35,584 bases of DNA from Candidatus Collierbacteria bacterium (GTDB lineage Bacteria; Patescibacteriota; Microgenomatia; UBA1400; JACPES01): NCBI GenBank assembly GCA_016183365.1, contig JACPES010000003.1:233467-269050 (forward strand), in the 5' to 3' direction. The notes beneath the pieces are model-generated. The model was not told the DNA's origin. It worked only from the letters and a program-made list of their open reading frames with translations, and did no database searches. This document shows positions 1 to 7,798 of the stretch, one piece after another. The position numbers and the translations under genes were made by a program. The number at the start of each line of letters is the position of its first letter. Position 1 is the first letter of the stretch.

Positions 1-145
1 GGACCAATGGTTGCATGCCGGAACTGGTAAACAAAGTGGTCGGATCGTTCTCCGGCACCAACGAAGCCGAAGGGATAATCGCGTGTCCCCGATCGGCGAA
101 AAATTTAAGATACTTTTGTCTGATTTGAGCTGAACTGATTTTCAC
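1..145 (-). CDS. alaS: Alanyl-tRNA synthetase, N-terminal fragment (runs off the window)
   Basis: The minus strand reads from a GTG at 145-143 and encodes 48 residues before the window ends. They match the AlaRS N terminus: [13 protein letters not shown], then a G-H segment, then P-S[20 protein letters not shown], which is the start of the class II aminoacylation core. AlaRS charges tRNA-Ala in the cytoplasm. GTG is chosen as the start because the conserved sequence begins immediately after it and a TATAAT box ends only 6 nt upstream. The neighbouring membrane protein is on the same strand, but the promoter between them suggests separate transcription. The remainder of the gene, including the editing domain, is not visible. 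Confidence 0.93.
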   Translation of the reverse strand, partial: MKISSAQIRQKYLKFFADRGHAIIPSASLVPENDPTTLFTSSGMQPLV

Positions 146-151
146 TGCTTA

Positions 152-157
152 ATTATA
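152..157 (-). promoter_or_regulatory. -10 box of alaS, predicted leaderless
   Basis: On the minus strand TATAAT is followed by 6 nt and then the GTG start of alaS. A transcript starting about 7 nt after the -10 box would begin at the start codon itself. No convincing -35 hexamer or Shine-Dalgarno sequence is seen. Confidence 0.6.
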
Positions 158-165
158 CCTTCGTT

Positions 166-591
166 CTATCCCAACGGGGTGCCGGAGCGATGAAAGAATC
201 TTTTTACTACTGAAGCGGGGTGGGTTGCCGGTGGTTTTGGCTGTTCGATATTTTCTTCAGGCCGGTGGATTGATTCGTTGATTTCCGTTTTAATTTCCTT
301 GATTTTTTCCGGCAATTCCCCGATCGCATTTTTGGCGTTTTTCTTAACGTAACCCAGTAATTCAGCGATCTTTAGAGAAGATTGGATGCCTTCAATTAAG
401 GAGCTAATCCCGGTTATCGGTTTGGAGATGGCCGCGGTCAATGATTCGGCCTGACCGACAATCTTATTTACTTTTTGGAGAGTCTCGCGTAAATCTTTGA
501 GGATATAGACAACTTGAATACCGATAAACGTTAAAAGAATGGTGAGGGTGGTAATAACCACTACCAGAATGACCTGGGTCAGGTTGATCAT
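166..591 (-). CDS. Membrane-anchored coiled-coil hypothetical protein
   Basis: A 141-residue protein of no recognised family. It starts M-I-N-L-T-Q, followed by one strongly hydrophobic segment at about residues 5-31 (V-I-L-V-V-V-I-T-T-L-T-I-L-L-T-F). A helical stretch with spaced leucine and valine residues follows (about 35-105), then a charged, proline-rich tail. This resembles small DUF948-like proteins with an N-terminal anchor and a cytoplasmic coiled coil, but the match is only in overall shape. An upstream ATG at 630 in the same frame is less likely, because the extra 13 codons overlap the divergent promoter at 614-619. A possible promoter for the 591 start is TTGCAA at 625-630 and GATACT at 602-607 with a 17-nt spacer. 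Confidence 0.6.
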   Translation of the reverse strand: MINLTQVILVVVITTLTILLTFIGIQVVYILKDLRETLQKVNKIVGQAESLTAAISKPITGISSLIEGIQSSLKIAELLGYVKKNAKNAIGELPEKIKEIKTEINESIHRPEENIEQPKPPATHPASVVKRFFHRSGTPLG

Positions 592-613
592 CTTAAGATT
601 AAGTATCTCATGG

Positions 614-659
614 TATAATTTTTCTTGCAAGATTAGATTTAAAGGAGGTGACTGATTAA
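614..659 (+). promoter_or_regulatory. Extended -10 promoter and strong Shine-Dalgarno of the RRM gene
   Basis: TATAAT at 614-619 is preceded by TGG, giving an extended -10 (TGnTATAAT). The leader would be about 34 nt. It contains AGGAGGTGA at 643-651, 8 nt before the ATG at 660. This is the clearest ribosome-binding site in the window and shows that the organism does use anti-Shine-Dalgarno pairing. Confidence 0.7.
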
Positions 660-923
660 ATGGATCAAAAAAGACTGTATATCGGAAATTTATCTTATAA
701 AACTACTTCTGACGGACTTCGCCAAGCTTTTTCTCAAGCCGGGCAAGTAGTGTCAGCGGATGTAATGATGGATAGGCAAACCGGCCGCCCCCGCGGTTTT
801 GGATTTGTGGAAATGGCCAGCGACGAAGACGCTAAGAAAGCTGTTGATATGTGGAATGGTAAAGAATTAGACGAAAGAACTCTTAGAGTTAACGTAGCTC
901 AACCTAAAGCATCCAGGATGTAA
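660..923 (+). CDS. RRM-domain RNA-binding protein
   Basis: An 87-residue protein that is essentially one RNA recognition motif. RNP2 is visible near the start (R-L-Y-I-G-N-L-S-Y, residues 5-13) and RNP1 in the middle (R-G-F-G-F-V-E-M, about 45-52), with the aromatic residues that stack on single-stranded RNA present in both. Small bacterial RRM proteins of this kind, known from cyanobacteria and many CPR genomes, bind RNA in the cytoplasm; they are often linked to cold response or RNA stability, which cannot be read from this sequence. There is no glycine-rich tail; the protein ends Q-P-K-A-S-R-M. It has its own promoter and strong Shine-Dalgarno site. leuS starts 13 nt after its stop. Confidence 0.95.
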   Translation: MDQKRLYIGNLSYKTTSDGLRQAFSQAGQVVSADVMMDRQTGRPRGFGFVEMASDEDAKKAVDMWNGKELDERTLRVNVAQPKASRM

Positions 924-925
924 AC

Positions 926-931
926 TATTAT
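926..931 (+). promoter_or_regulatory. Possible -10 box of leuS
   Basis: TATTAT ends 5 nt before the leuS ATG at 937, directly after the stop codon of the RRM gene. No -35 or Shine-Dalgarno sequence is visible. The position fits a leaderless transcript, but read-through from the RRM gene promoter is equally possible. Confidence 0.4.
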
Positions 932-936
932 CCGAT

Positions 937-3546
937 ATGGATATTTACAATCCTAAAACAATAGAATCTCACTGGAGAAAGTTTTGGTTGGAAAAAAGGA
1001 TTTATCAGCCGGATTTAACTAAGGGTAAAAAACCCTTCGGTAAAACTCAGGGCAAGCCTTATTACAACCTGATGATGTTCCCGTATCCGTCTGCGGAAGG
1101 TTTGCACGTCGGGAACATGTACGCTTTTACCGGTGCTGATGTTCATGGCCGGTTTAAAAGAATGCAGGGTTTTGACGTATTTCAACCGATTGGTTTGGAT
1201 GGATTCGGAATTCATTCCGAGAATTACGCCATAAAAGTCGGCCGCCATCCTAAAGAACACGCTAAAATCAGCGAAAAGCATTTTTACGAACAACTGCACA
1301 TGATCGGCAACGGGTTTGCCTGGGACCAGAAACTGGAAACTTACGATCCGGATTATTACCGCTGGACGCAATGGTTGTTTGTCCAGATGTATAAGCATGG
1401 ATTGGCGTACCGCAAAAAAGCGATGGTGAATTGGTGCCCGTCGTGCAAAACGGTTTTGTCCGATGAGCAAGTCGAAGGCGGAGTCTGCGAGCGGTGCAAA
1501 ACTCCGACGACCAGAAAAGAGACAGAACAGTGGTTTTTCAAAATTACCGCCTATGCCGACCAGCTATTAAATAATATTCCTAAACTGAATTGGCCGAAGA
1601 AAATTACCATTGCGCAACAGAATTGGATTGGGAAAACAAAAGGCTTGAATATTTCATTTAAGATTGAAGGAAGCGACGCAAAAATTGTAGTCTGGACCAA
1701 ATTTTGGGAAACAGTTTTCGGAGTAACTTTCCTAGTGGTCGCGCCGGAGCACCAAATTGTCGCTTCACTCCTAAGCTCAAAGTCCAAAACCCAAAGTCCA
1801 AAGCTTGAGGAAATACGAAATTACGTGGGAAAGGCTTTAAAGAAAACGGAGCAGAAGAGAAAGGCTGGCGAGAAAGATAAAACCGGAGTGTTTACCGGAA
1901 TTTATGCTATTAATCCGGTAAATGGCCAAAAAATTCCGGTCTGGATATCGGATTATGTTTTGACGGACGTCGGAACCGGAGCAGTGATGGGGGTTCCATC
2001 CCACGATTTGCGCGATTTTGATTTTGCCAAAAAATATGATTTAGAGATCAAACAAGTTGTTGCTTATTCCGATCAGGACATTGACGTTAAAGTCAAAAAC
2101 GGACAAATGGCTTATGAAGGTGAAGGAGTTTTGGTGAATTCGGGAGAATTTAAGGGGTTAAGTGCTTGGGGAGTTGGTAAACAAAAAATGGCTGATTGGA
2201 TGATAAAGAAAAAATCTGCGAAATGGAAAACTACATATCATCTCCGCGATTGGTTGATTTCCAGGCAAAGATATTGGGGACCGCCGATCCCGATGATTTT
2301 TTGCGAGAAGTGCGGTTGGCAGCCGGTGCCGGAGGATCAGTTGCCGGTGTTATTGCCGGATATAAAAGACTTTCAACCTAAAGGTGATGGTAAATCACCT
2401 CTTCAGAGAGCGCCGAAAGAATGGTTGGAAACTGTCTGTCCAAAATGCGGCGGGAAAGCCAAGAGGGAGACGGATGTCAGCGATACTTTCCTGGATAGTG
2501 CTTGGTATTTTTTGAAATATCCCTCGATAGGATTAAACTCGAAACTCGAAACTCGAAACTCGAAACAATTTTCAAAATCAAAACTTGTAAATTCAAAACA
2601 TTTCGGATTTCGAAATTCGGATTTAGAGCTTCCGTGGAATCCTGAGATTACACGGCGGTGGTTGCCGGTTAACGCTTATATTGGCGGAGCGGAACACGCG
2701 GTGCTTCATTTATTGTACGCCAGATTTGTATGGATGTGCTTTAAAGATTGGGGATATTTGTCCAGTATTGAAAGCGATGAACCATTTCCATTTCTTTTTT
2801 CTCATGGCCTGATTATTAAAGATGGCGCCAAAATGAGTAAATCCAGGGGCAACGTGGTCAATCCTGACGAATATATCAGCCGTTACGGGGCGGACGCGCT
2901 GCGGATGTATTTAATGTTTTTGGGTTCATATGATCAAGGCGGAGATTTTCGGAATACCGGAATGGCGGGGATGTATCGGTTTCTGGAACGAGTATGGCGG
3001 ATGTTCCAGAAACAAGTTCAAAGTTCCAAAAAAAATACAGAACAATATAACAATCGATTGAACGTAATATTACATAAGACAATCAAAAAAGTGACGGAAG
3101 ATGTGGCTAAGTTCAAATACAATACGGCAATCGCGGCTTTGATGGAGTTTATGAATGCGTATGAGGAGAAAACTCCTGATGGAAAAGAAAAAACGCTATC
3201 AACCGATGACGCCGGAAAGTTAATCAAGCTGATGGCGCCGTTTACTCCGTATTTAGCCGAAGAAATTTGGCATAACCTTTATCCAGATTCTTTGGAATCA
3301 ATTCATACAAGTCTTTGGCCGGAATATGATCCCAAAATGTTGGAAGGGGAGCAGGTCGAAATTCCGGTCCAGATCAATGGTAAGACCAGGGCGGTGATCT
3401 CGGTTAATCCGCCAGTTGCCAAAAGCCAACCGGAAATGGTAAAAATAGTTATGGAAGATCAACGGACTCTACAGTATCTTAGGACCAAGAAAATTGTTAA
3501 AATTATATTCGTTGCTAATAAAATAATTAATTTAATAGTCAGCTAA
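937..3546 (+). CDS. leuS: Leucyl-tRNA synthetase with repeat-derived inserts
   Basis: An 869-residue class I aminoacyl-tRNA synthetase that charges tRNA-Leu. The HIGH-type motif is H-V-G-N at 57-60 and K-M-S-K-S is at 632-636. Zinc-type cysteine pairs occur at 167/170 and 184/187 and again around 460-510 (C-E-K-C, C-P-K-C). The CP1 editing domain is present (about 225-420), with S-H-D at 355-357, but the usual T-T-R-P-D-T motif reads T-K-F-W-E-T at 254-259. Three stretches look like foreign low-complexity sequence translated in frame: residues 33-41 (REP-like), about 278-292 (C-A-A-A-G-T-C-C repeats) and about 533-565 (AAACTCG tandem repeats). None falls in a core catalytic motif. The stop overlaps the transpeptidase start (TAATG), implying co-translation. 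Confidence 0.97.
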   Translation: MDIYNPKTIESHWRKFWLEKRIYQPDLTKGKKPFGKTQGKPYYNLMMFPYPSAEGLHVGNMYAFTGADVHGRFKRMQGFDVFQPIGLDGFGIHSENYAIKVGRHPKEHAKISEKHFYEQLHMIGNGFAWDQKLETYDPDYYRWTQWLFVQMYKHGLAYRKKAMVNWCPSCKTVLSDEQVEGGVCERCKTPTTRKETEQWFFKITAYADQLLNNIPKLNWPKKITIAQQNWIGKTKGLNISFKIEGSDAKIVVWTKFWETVFGVTFLVVAPEHQIVASLLSSKSKTQSPKLEEIRNYVGKALKKTEQKRKAGEKDKTGVFTGIYAINPVNGQKIPVWISDYVLTDVGTGAVMGVPSHDLRDFDFAKKYDLEIKQVVAYSDQDIDVKVKNGQMAYEGEGVLVNSGEFKGLSAWGVGKQKMADWMIKKKSAKWKTTYHLRDWLISRQRYWGPPIPMIFCEKCGWQPVPEDQLPVLLPDIKDFQPKGDGKSPLQRAPKEWLETVCPKCGGKAKRETDVSDTFLDSAWYFLKYPSIGLNSKLETRNSKQFSKSKLVNSKHFGFRNSDLELPWNPEITRRWLPVNAYIGGAEHAVLHLLYARFVWMCFKDWGYLSSIESDEPFPFLFSHGLIIKDGAKMSKSRGNVVNPDEYISRYGADALRMYLMFLGSYDQGGDFRNTGMAGMYRFLERVWRMFQKQVQSSKKNTEQYNNRLNVILHKTIKKVTEDVAKFKYNTAIAALMEFMNAYEEKTPDGKEKTLSTDDAGKLIKLMAPFTPYLAEEIWHNLYPDSLESIHTSLWPEYDPKMLEGEQVEIPVQINGKTRAVISVNPPVAKSQPEMVKIVMEDQRTLQYLRTKKIVKIIFVANKIINLIVS
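1033..1057 (+). repeat. REP-like palindromic element inside leuS
   Basis: CCCTTCGG followed 5 nt later by CTCAGGGCAAGC resembles the widespread CCTTCG...CTCAGGGCAAG interspersed element. It is translated as P-F-G-K-T-Q-G-K-P (LeuRS residues 33-41), just before the conserved Y-Y-N-L segment and the HIGH region. Other LeuRS proteins have only a short linker here. Confidence 0.5.
1778..1803 (+). repeat. Short direct repeat inside the leuS editing domain
   Basis: Two near-identical copies of CAAAGTCCAAA separated by a few bases are translated as S-K-S-K-T-Q-S-P-K-L. The low-complexity composition differs from the surrounding CP1 domain. Confidence 0.5.
2535..2566 (+). repeat. AAACTCG tandem repeat inside leuS
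   Basis: Four full copies plus four bases of the 7-nt unit AAACTCG, followed by an A/T-rich stretch up to about 2632. Translation gives N-S-K-L-E-T-R-N-S-K and a low-complexity continuation, in frame. The block separates the conserved D-S-A-W-Y-F-L-K-Y segment from the W-N-P-E-I segment. Confidence 0.8.
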
Positions 3547-4292
3547 TGCGAACACATCCAGCCCATTCTACTTCCAAAAATAAACTTTCAATCGTTCCGC
3601 TTGTCAGGCCAATACGGTTTTTAACACTGATGGCCGGAATGGCCGCAATTCTAACCATTATGTTGGTAAAAAGCGTTACTGACTGGAAACAGAATACCGT
3701 AACCCCAGAATATGTTTGCGGCGGGAAAGGCAGCATTTTAGGATCAGGGGATTTTGTGACCGGAGAGCAGTTGGCTTGGTTTATGAATGAAAAAATTTCT
3801 TCGCTGGCTCAAGCTTTACCCGGCCCTTCTCCCGAGTCAATGGTTTTGGGTGCAAGTTCGGAAGAAAAATGGATCGACGTTGATTTAGACACTCAAACTT
3901 TGCGGGCGATGGAAGGCGACAAAGAAGTCATGAAATTTCTTATTTCTTCCGGTAAATGGGCTCCGACTCCGACCGGAGAGTATCGGATATGGATAAAACT
4001 GCGTTATACCAAAATGTCCGGCGGAGATAAAGCCAAGAATACTTATTATTATTTACCCAACGTTCCATTCGTGATGTATTTTTATCAAGGTTTCGGGTTG
4101 CACGGAACTTATTGGCATAATAATTTTGGCCAGCCGATGAGCCACGGATGTGTTAATATGGCGATTCCGGACGCGGAAAAAATATTTTATTGGGTAGGGC
4201 CGGTTTTGCCGGAAGGAGCCAATATGATAAAGTCTACCCAAGATAATCCCGGAACCAGAATTGTTGTCCACGGGGTAGCTCCGAAGACTTGA
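3546..4292 (+). CDS. L,D-transpeptidase (YkuD domain), membrane-anchored
   Basis: A 248-residue protein with a basic N terminus, one hydrophobic segment at about residues 19-41 serving as signal anchor, a linker, and a YkuD catalytic domain from about residue 108 to the end. The catalytic signature is clear: H-G-T-Y-W-H, then S-H-G-C-V-N-M, with the nucleophilic cysteine and its histidines all present. Such enzymes form 3-3 cross-links in peptidoglycan or attach proteins to it, outside the membrane. The ATG shares one base with the leuS stop, so translation is probably coupled. The lon promoter overlaps its stop codon. Confidence 0.93.
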   Translation: MRTHPAHSTSKNKLSIVPLVRPIRFLTLMAGMAAILTIMLVKSVTDWKQNTVTPEYVCGGKGSILGSGDFVTGEQLAWFMNEKISSLAQALPGPSPESMVLGASSEEKWIDVDLDTQTLRAMEGDKEVMKFLISSGKWAPTPTGEYRIWIKLRYTKMSGGDKAKNTYYYLPNVPFVMYFYQGFGLHGTYWHNNFGQPMSHGCVNMAIPDAEKIFYWVGPVLPEGANMIKSTQDNPGTRIVVHGVAPKT

Positions 4293-4317
4293 ATTGCAAT
4301 TTGGCAATCATTATGTT
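4289..4317 (+). promoter_or_regulatory. Predicted lon promoter
   Basis: TTGAAT (4289-4294), 17-nt spacer, TATGTT (4312-4317), then 14 nt to the lon ATG. The predicted leader is about 8 nt and has no Shine-Dalgarno sequence. Confidence 0.5.
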
Positions 4318-4331
4318 AGACTGCTAGATCT

Positions 4332-6695
4332 ATGGCTATATTGATCAAAAGACCAGGCTCCATTATTGTCCATCACTCCAAGCAATATCCGGTAGTGGCT
4401 ATCAGGGAAGGAGTAATTTTTCCCAATACCGAGTCCATATTAACTTTTGGCAGAAAAAGATCGGTGGCGGCAGTTAACGCGGCTTTTAAAAACGACCGAA
4501 AAATAATTTTTGTGTCCCAAAAAAATTCCCGGATCAATGACCCATTAGGGATTGATTTATATTTAGTCGGGACTCTGGGAGAAATCCAGCAAACTTTACA
4601 GGGTAACGATGACGTTAACGCTCTGGTCAGGGGAACTAAAAGAGCCGCAATCTCCAAATGGATAGAAACAGAAGGATATTTAGCGGCAGAGATTTCTGAA
4701 ATTCCCGACGTGATGGAAGACTCGGAAGAAATGGTAGCCCTATCAAGGTTGTTAGCAAGCGAATTCCGTAAAGCGGTAAATTTAGGCAAACCGGTGGAAT
4801 ATTTTACGATGATGAGATTGATGGCCGGACAGGATCCGGCTGAACTTTCAGATCAAATCGCCTCATCTCTGGATATATCGACTAAAGAAAAACAAGCAAT
4901 TTTGGAAATGACTGATGTTAAAGCCCGTTTAATCGAAGTGCGCAAATTTTTAGCTCATGAATTAAAAATTTTAGAAATTGAACATAATATAACTACTAAA
5001 ACAAGAGAGAAAATGGATAAGTCAATGCGCGACGCGGTCTTGAGAGAGCGGATGAAAACTATCCAAAAAGAATTAGGAGAAGATGAGGAAACGGATACGG
5101 AATCCACTGAAATGCTGAAAAAGCTTCAAGACAAGAAATTGCCGGAATTTGCTTTCAAACGGGTAAAAAAAGAAGTCGACAAACTCAAGAAAATGCATAT
5201 TCACAACCCCGAACGCGGCTATTTAACCAGTTGGATTGAAACGGTTTTGGACATGCCCTGGATCGAAAGAACTCCCAATGATGTGGAGATCAAAAACGCC
5301 AAAAAGATTTTAGATACAGAGCACTTCGGTTTGGATGAAGTCAAGGACCGGATTTTGGAATATCTGGCGGTAATGCAGTTAAGAAACAAAAAAGAGCAGC
5401 CTCAAACAGGGGTAACGCCGACGATTTTGTGTTTTGTCGGGCCGCCCGGAGTCGGCAAAACCAGTATCGGTAGATCCATCGCCCACGCGTTAAACCGTAA
5501 ATTTGTCAAGATCAGTTTGGGCGGAATTCGCGACGAGGCCGAGATTCGCGGCCACCGCCGGACTTACGTCGGGGCGATGCCGGGACGGATCATCCGGGGG
5601 ATGAAAACCGCCGGCACGATTAATCCGGTATTTATGCTGGATGAACTGGATAAAGTCGGGGCCGATTTCCGCGGCGACCCGTCGGCGGCTTTATTGGAGG
5701 CTTTGGATCCGGAACAGAACAAAGAATTTGAAGATCACTATCTGGATATGCCGTACGATTTATCCGAGGTGATTTTTATTACTACGGCTAATGTGCTTGA
5801 CACTATTCCGCCGGCTCTGCGGGACCGGTTGGAAATTATCCGTTTTCCCGGTTATACCGTAAACGAGAAATATCACATTGCCGAAGATCATTTATGGCAG
5901 AAATCTCTGGGCGATAACGGGTTGACGGCGGAGAAAGTCAATATGCCGCCGGTGTTGATCAAAGACATTATTTCCGGCTACACCCGTGAAGCCGGGGTGA
6001 GAAATCTGGAGCGGGAAATTAGCAAGCTGATGCGGAAAGCCGCCAGGGAAATGGCCGAAGATGTAATCGATAAAGTGGCGGTGACTAAGAAAATTTTGCA
6101 TAAATATCTAGGCCCAATCCGTTTTACCGATACTTTATCGGAGGAAAGAGATGATATCGGGATGGCGACGGGTTTGGCTTGGACCCAGGCCGGCGGCGAG
6201 ATACTATTTATAGAGGTTTCCATCATGCCCGGCAGCGGCAATCTAACTTTGACCGGCCAGTTGGGCGACGTGATGAAAGAATCGGCCCGGGCGGCTTTAT
6301 CCTATGTCAGGAGTCGGTGGCAGGATTTGAAGCTGGAAAAAGATTTTTACAAGAGAATCGATGTTCACATCCATGTCCCGGAAGGGGCGGTCCCCAAGGA
6401 CGGTCCGTCGGCGGGGATCGCCATTACTACAGCTTTGGTGTCGGCGTTGACCGGAAAAGCGACGCGCAAAGATACCGCCATGACTGGTGAGGTCACCCTG
6501 CGGGGTCGGGTGCTGGAAATCGGCGGACTAAAAGAAAAGGCTATAGCCGGCCATCGGGCCGGTATCAGGCGGATTATTATTCCTTACCAAAATAAACGGA
6601 ATTTAGAAAAAATTCCGGCGGAAGTAACTCATGACATTAAATTCTTCCCCGTCCGCTACATGGACGACGTCCTCCGGTTGGCGATGGTGAGCTAA
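4332..6695 (+). CDS. lon: ATP-dependent Lon protease
   Basis: A 787-residue LonA-type protease, close to the usual length. Order: N-terminal substrate domain (about 10-200), coiled coil (200-295), AAA+ module with Walker A G-P-P-G-V-G-K-T (370-377), pore loop T-Y-V-G (411-414), Walker B F-M-L-D-E-L-D (434-440), sensor 2 G-V-R-N-L-E-R (555-561), and protease domain with catalytic Ser693 (P-K-D-G-P-S-A-G) and Lys736 (G-G-L-K-E-K). The 43-residue Ser-Lys spacing equals that of E. coli Lon. It degrades misfolded and regulatory proteins in the cytoplasm. All key residues are present, so it should be active. A second Lon-like gene at 22081-23127 lacks the protease domain. Confidence 0.98.
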   Translation: MAILIKRPGSIIVHHSKQYPVVAIREGVIFPNTESILTFGRKRSVAAVNAAFKNDRKIIFVSQKNSRINDPLGIDLYLVGTLGEIQQTLQGNDDVNALVRGTKRAAISKWIETEGYLAAEISEIPDVMEDSEEMVALSRLLASEFRKAVNLGKPVEYFTMMRLMAGQDPAELSDQIASSLDISTKEKQAILEMTDVKARLIEVRKFLAHELKILEIEHNITTKTREKMDKSMRDAVLRERMKTIQKELGEDEETDTESTEMLKKLQDKKLPEFAFKRVKKEVDKLKKMHIHNPERGYLTSWIETVLDMPWIERTPNDVEIKNAKKILDTEHFGLDEVKDRILEYLAVMQLRNKKEQPQTGVTPTILCFVGPPGVGKTSIGRSIAHALNRKFVKISLGGIRDEAEIRGHRRTYVGAMPGRIIRGMKTAGTINPVFMLDELDKVGADFRGDPSAALLEALDPEQNKEFEDHYLDMPYDLSEVIFITTANVLDTIPPALRDRLEIIRFPGYTVNEKYHIAEDHLWQKSLGDNGLTAEKVNMPPVLIKDIISGYTREAGVRNLEREISKLMRKAAREMAEDVIDKVAVTKKILHKYLGPIRFTDTLSEERDDIGMATGLAWTQAGGEILFIEVSIMPGSGNLTLTGQLGDVMKESARAALSYVRSRWQDLKLEKDFYKRIDVHIHVPEGAVPKDGPSAGIAITTALVSALTGKATRKDTAMTGEVTLRGRVLEIGGLKEKAIAGHRAGIRRIIIPYQNKRNLEKIPAEVTHDIKFFPVRYMDDVLRLAMVS

Positions 6696-6724
6696 AAATG
6701 GGATAAAAATGTTAATGATTGTGT

Positions 6725-6730
6725 TACAAT
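6725..6730 (+). promoter_or_regulatory. -10 box of the DUF5678 gene
   Basis: TACAAT ends 9 nt before the ATG at 6740. The predicted leader is 0-3 nt, with no Shine-Dalgarno sequence and no good -35. Confidence 0.45.
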
Positions 6731-6739
6731 AATTTGACA

Positions 6740-6928
6740 ATGGCGATTGATTGGACAAAAATTTACCAAAAATATAAAGGGAAATGGGTGGCTCTGAAAA
6801 GCGACGAAAAAACGGTGGTCGGAGTTGGCAAAACAGCGAAAGTGGCTGTAGAAAAGGCTAAAACAACGGGAGAGCGCTTACCGATTCTTCATAGAATTCC
6901 GGCAAAACAACGATTTTACGTCGGATGA
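6740..6928 (+). CDS. DUF5678 family small protein
   Basis: A 62-residue protein with the DUF5678 pattern: W-x-x-I-Y-x-K-Y-K-G-K-W-V-A-L, D-E-K-T-V-V-G, G-K-T-A-K-V-A-V-E-K-A, P-I-L-H-R-I-P, and a final F-Y-V-G. The family is common in CPR bacteria and archaea; no function is established. An in-frame upstream ATG at 6719 is rejected because homology begins at M-A-I-D-W and the -10 box lies between the two starts. It is followed by about 870 nt without an intact gene. Confidence 0.8.
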   Translation: MAIDWTKIYQKYKGKWVALKSDEKTVVGVGKTAKVAVEKAKTTGERLPILHRIPAKQRFYVG

Positions 6929-7026
6929 ATGTTACCTGTTGAAATCTCTTTTAACCGGTCAGCCAAAATTATTCAGATAAGCCCAAAGCTTAAACATTAA
7001 ATTTTTCCACATTCTCTCTTAAATCC

Positions 7027-7064
7027 GTTCTTAACTCCACGCGGCCACGAAGAAAAAAGAGGGA
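7027..7064. repeat. GC-rich palindromic repeat, left copy (degenerate)
   Basis: TTAACTCCACGCGGCC (7031-7046) is the exact reverse complement of 7496-7511, and the match extends leftward to 19 of 20 bases. The right half of this copy (ACGAAGAAAAAAGAG) is a decayed version of the second arm seen intact at 21485-21504. Confidence 0.75.
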
Positions 7065-7100
7065 ACAAGCCAGCACTTATTATATTTCATTTTTTTGTCT

Positions 7101-7393
7101 ATGATTATGATTATGGCAGCAGCCAAGATCGCTATTTTCAAAAGTAAACAAATCAGGCGAATAATTTTTACAACGAATGGTGGTTTTCGGTTGTGGATGT
7201 GGTGAAAGCGCTTACAGATAGTATTAATACTCGTGATTATTGGTTCAAAATGAAAATACGAGTCAAAGACGAGAGCGGGATTGAGTTATCGACAATTTGT
7301 CGACAACTGAAGTTGGAGTCAGCAGATGGAAAAAAATACGAAACTGATTGTGCCAATACAGAAGAAATTTTTCGCATCATCCAGTTAACATAA
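7101..7393 (+). pseudogene. Frameshifted and truncated BRO-N domain gene (phage antirepressor/DinD type)
   Basis: Reading from ATG 7101 gives A-K-I-A-I-F-K-S-K-Q-I-R-R. The frame then runs to a stop at 7203. The adjacent frame continues the family sequence from about 7169: Y-N-E-W-W-F-S-V-V-D-V-V-K-A-L-T-D-S, R-D-Y-W-F-K-M-K, S-G-I-E-L-S-T-I-C-R-Q-L-K-L, D-C-A-N-T-E-E-I-F-R-I-I-Q. The two halves join if the run of five T at 7165-7169 had one more T, so a single-base loss explains the break. The gene ends at 7393, where the family normally continues (R-I-I-Q-S-I-P-S-P-K-A). BRO-N proteins are DNA-binding proteins of phages and mobile elements or DNA-damage-inducible genes. Inverted copies of a palindromic repeat lie on either side. 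Confidence 0.75.
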
Positions 7394-7798
7394 GAATGTC
7401 AAAAGATTGAAAAGGTTTGAAGCGGAAAAATTATCTCAAAAATCCGGAAAACAAAAAATCAATCGATAAATAGCTTTATGTTCTTTTCCGGCCGCGGCCG
7501 CGTGGAGTTAAGAGCAATTTATGTAACAATTCTCTCACGATCGTAGAGGAATAGTGACATTTTCCAGCTTAGGATTGTTTGGAGTTCTTGTTTATCTTAA
7601 GATAGGCTTGCTTAAATTTTCTAGCAAAATTACAAGTAGAATGATAAAAGATTAACTAGTATGGCAAAAAAATTATATCAGACAAAAATCCATTAATAAT
7701 ATAGATTTCGCGTCCCTCCTGAAGCGGGCAGGCAAGCACGGAAGAGCTTTCCTTTCTGAACGATTTCTGTCACAAAATAATCGTTGATCGCCAATCAG
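7394..7798. other. Intergenic region downstream of the BRO-N remnant
   Basis: No intact gene is seen. The first part (to about 7468) reads as lysine-rich fragments that may be the decayed C terminus of the BRO-N gene. The repeat at 7485-7515 follows. A 7-bp inverted repeat AACGATT/AATCGTT (7759-7765/7779-7785) lies after the uvrD stop but has no T-run, so it is not called a terminator. Confidence 0.5.
7485..7515. repeat. GC-rich palindromic repeat, right copy
   Basis: Contains GGCCGCGTGGAGTTAA (7496-7511) followed by GAGCAA. It is the inverted partner of 7027-7046 and matches the right arm of the 40-bp palindrome at 21465-21504 except at two central bases. Confidence 0.75.

Noticed and set aside
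1015-1470. Open frame of 151 codons on the minus strand
   Set aside because: It lies entirely opposite conserved LeuRS coding sequence and its translation has no recognisable features.
7661-7696. Short ATG frame of 11 codons before the uvrD 3' end
   Set aside because: Too short, no Shine-Dalgarno site, no similarity.
7759-7785. Inverted repeat after the uvrD stop as a terminator
   Set aside because: Stem of 7 bp with a 13-nt loop and no T-run in either direction.
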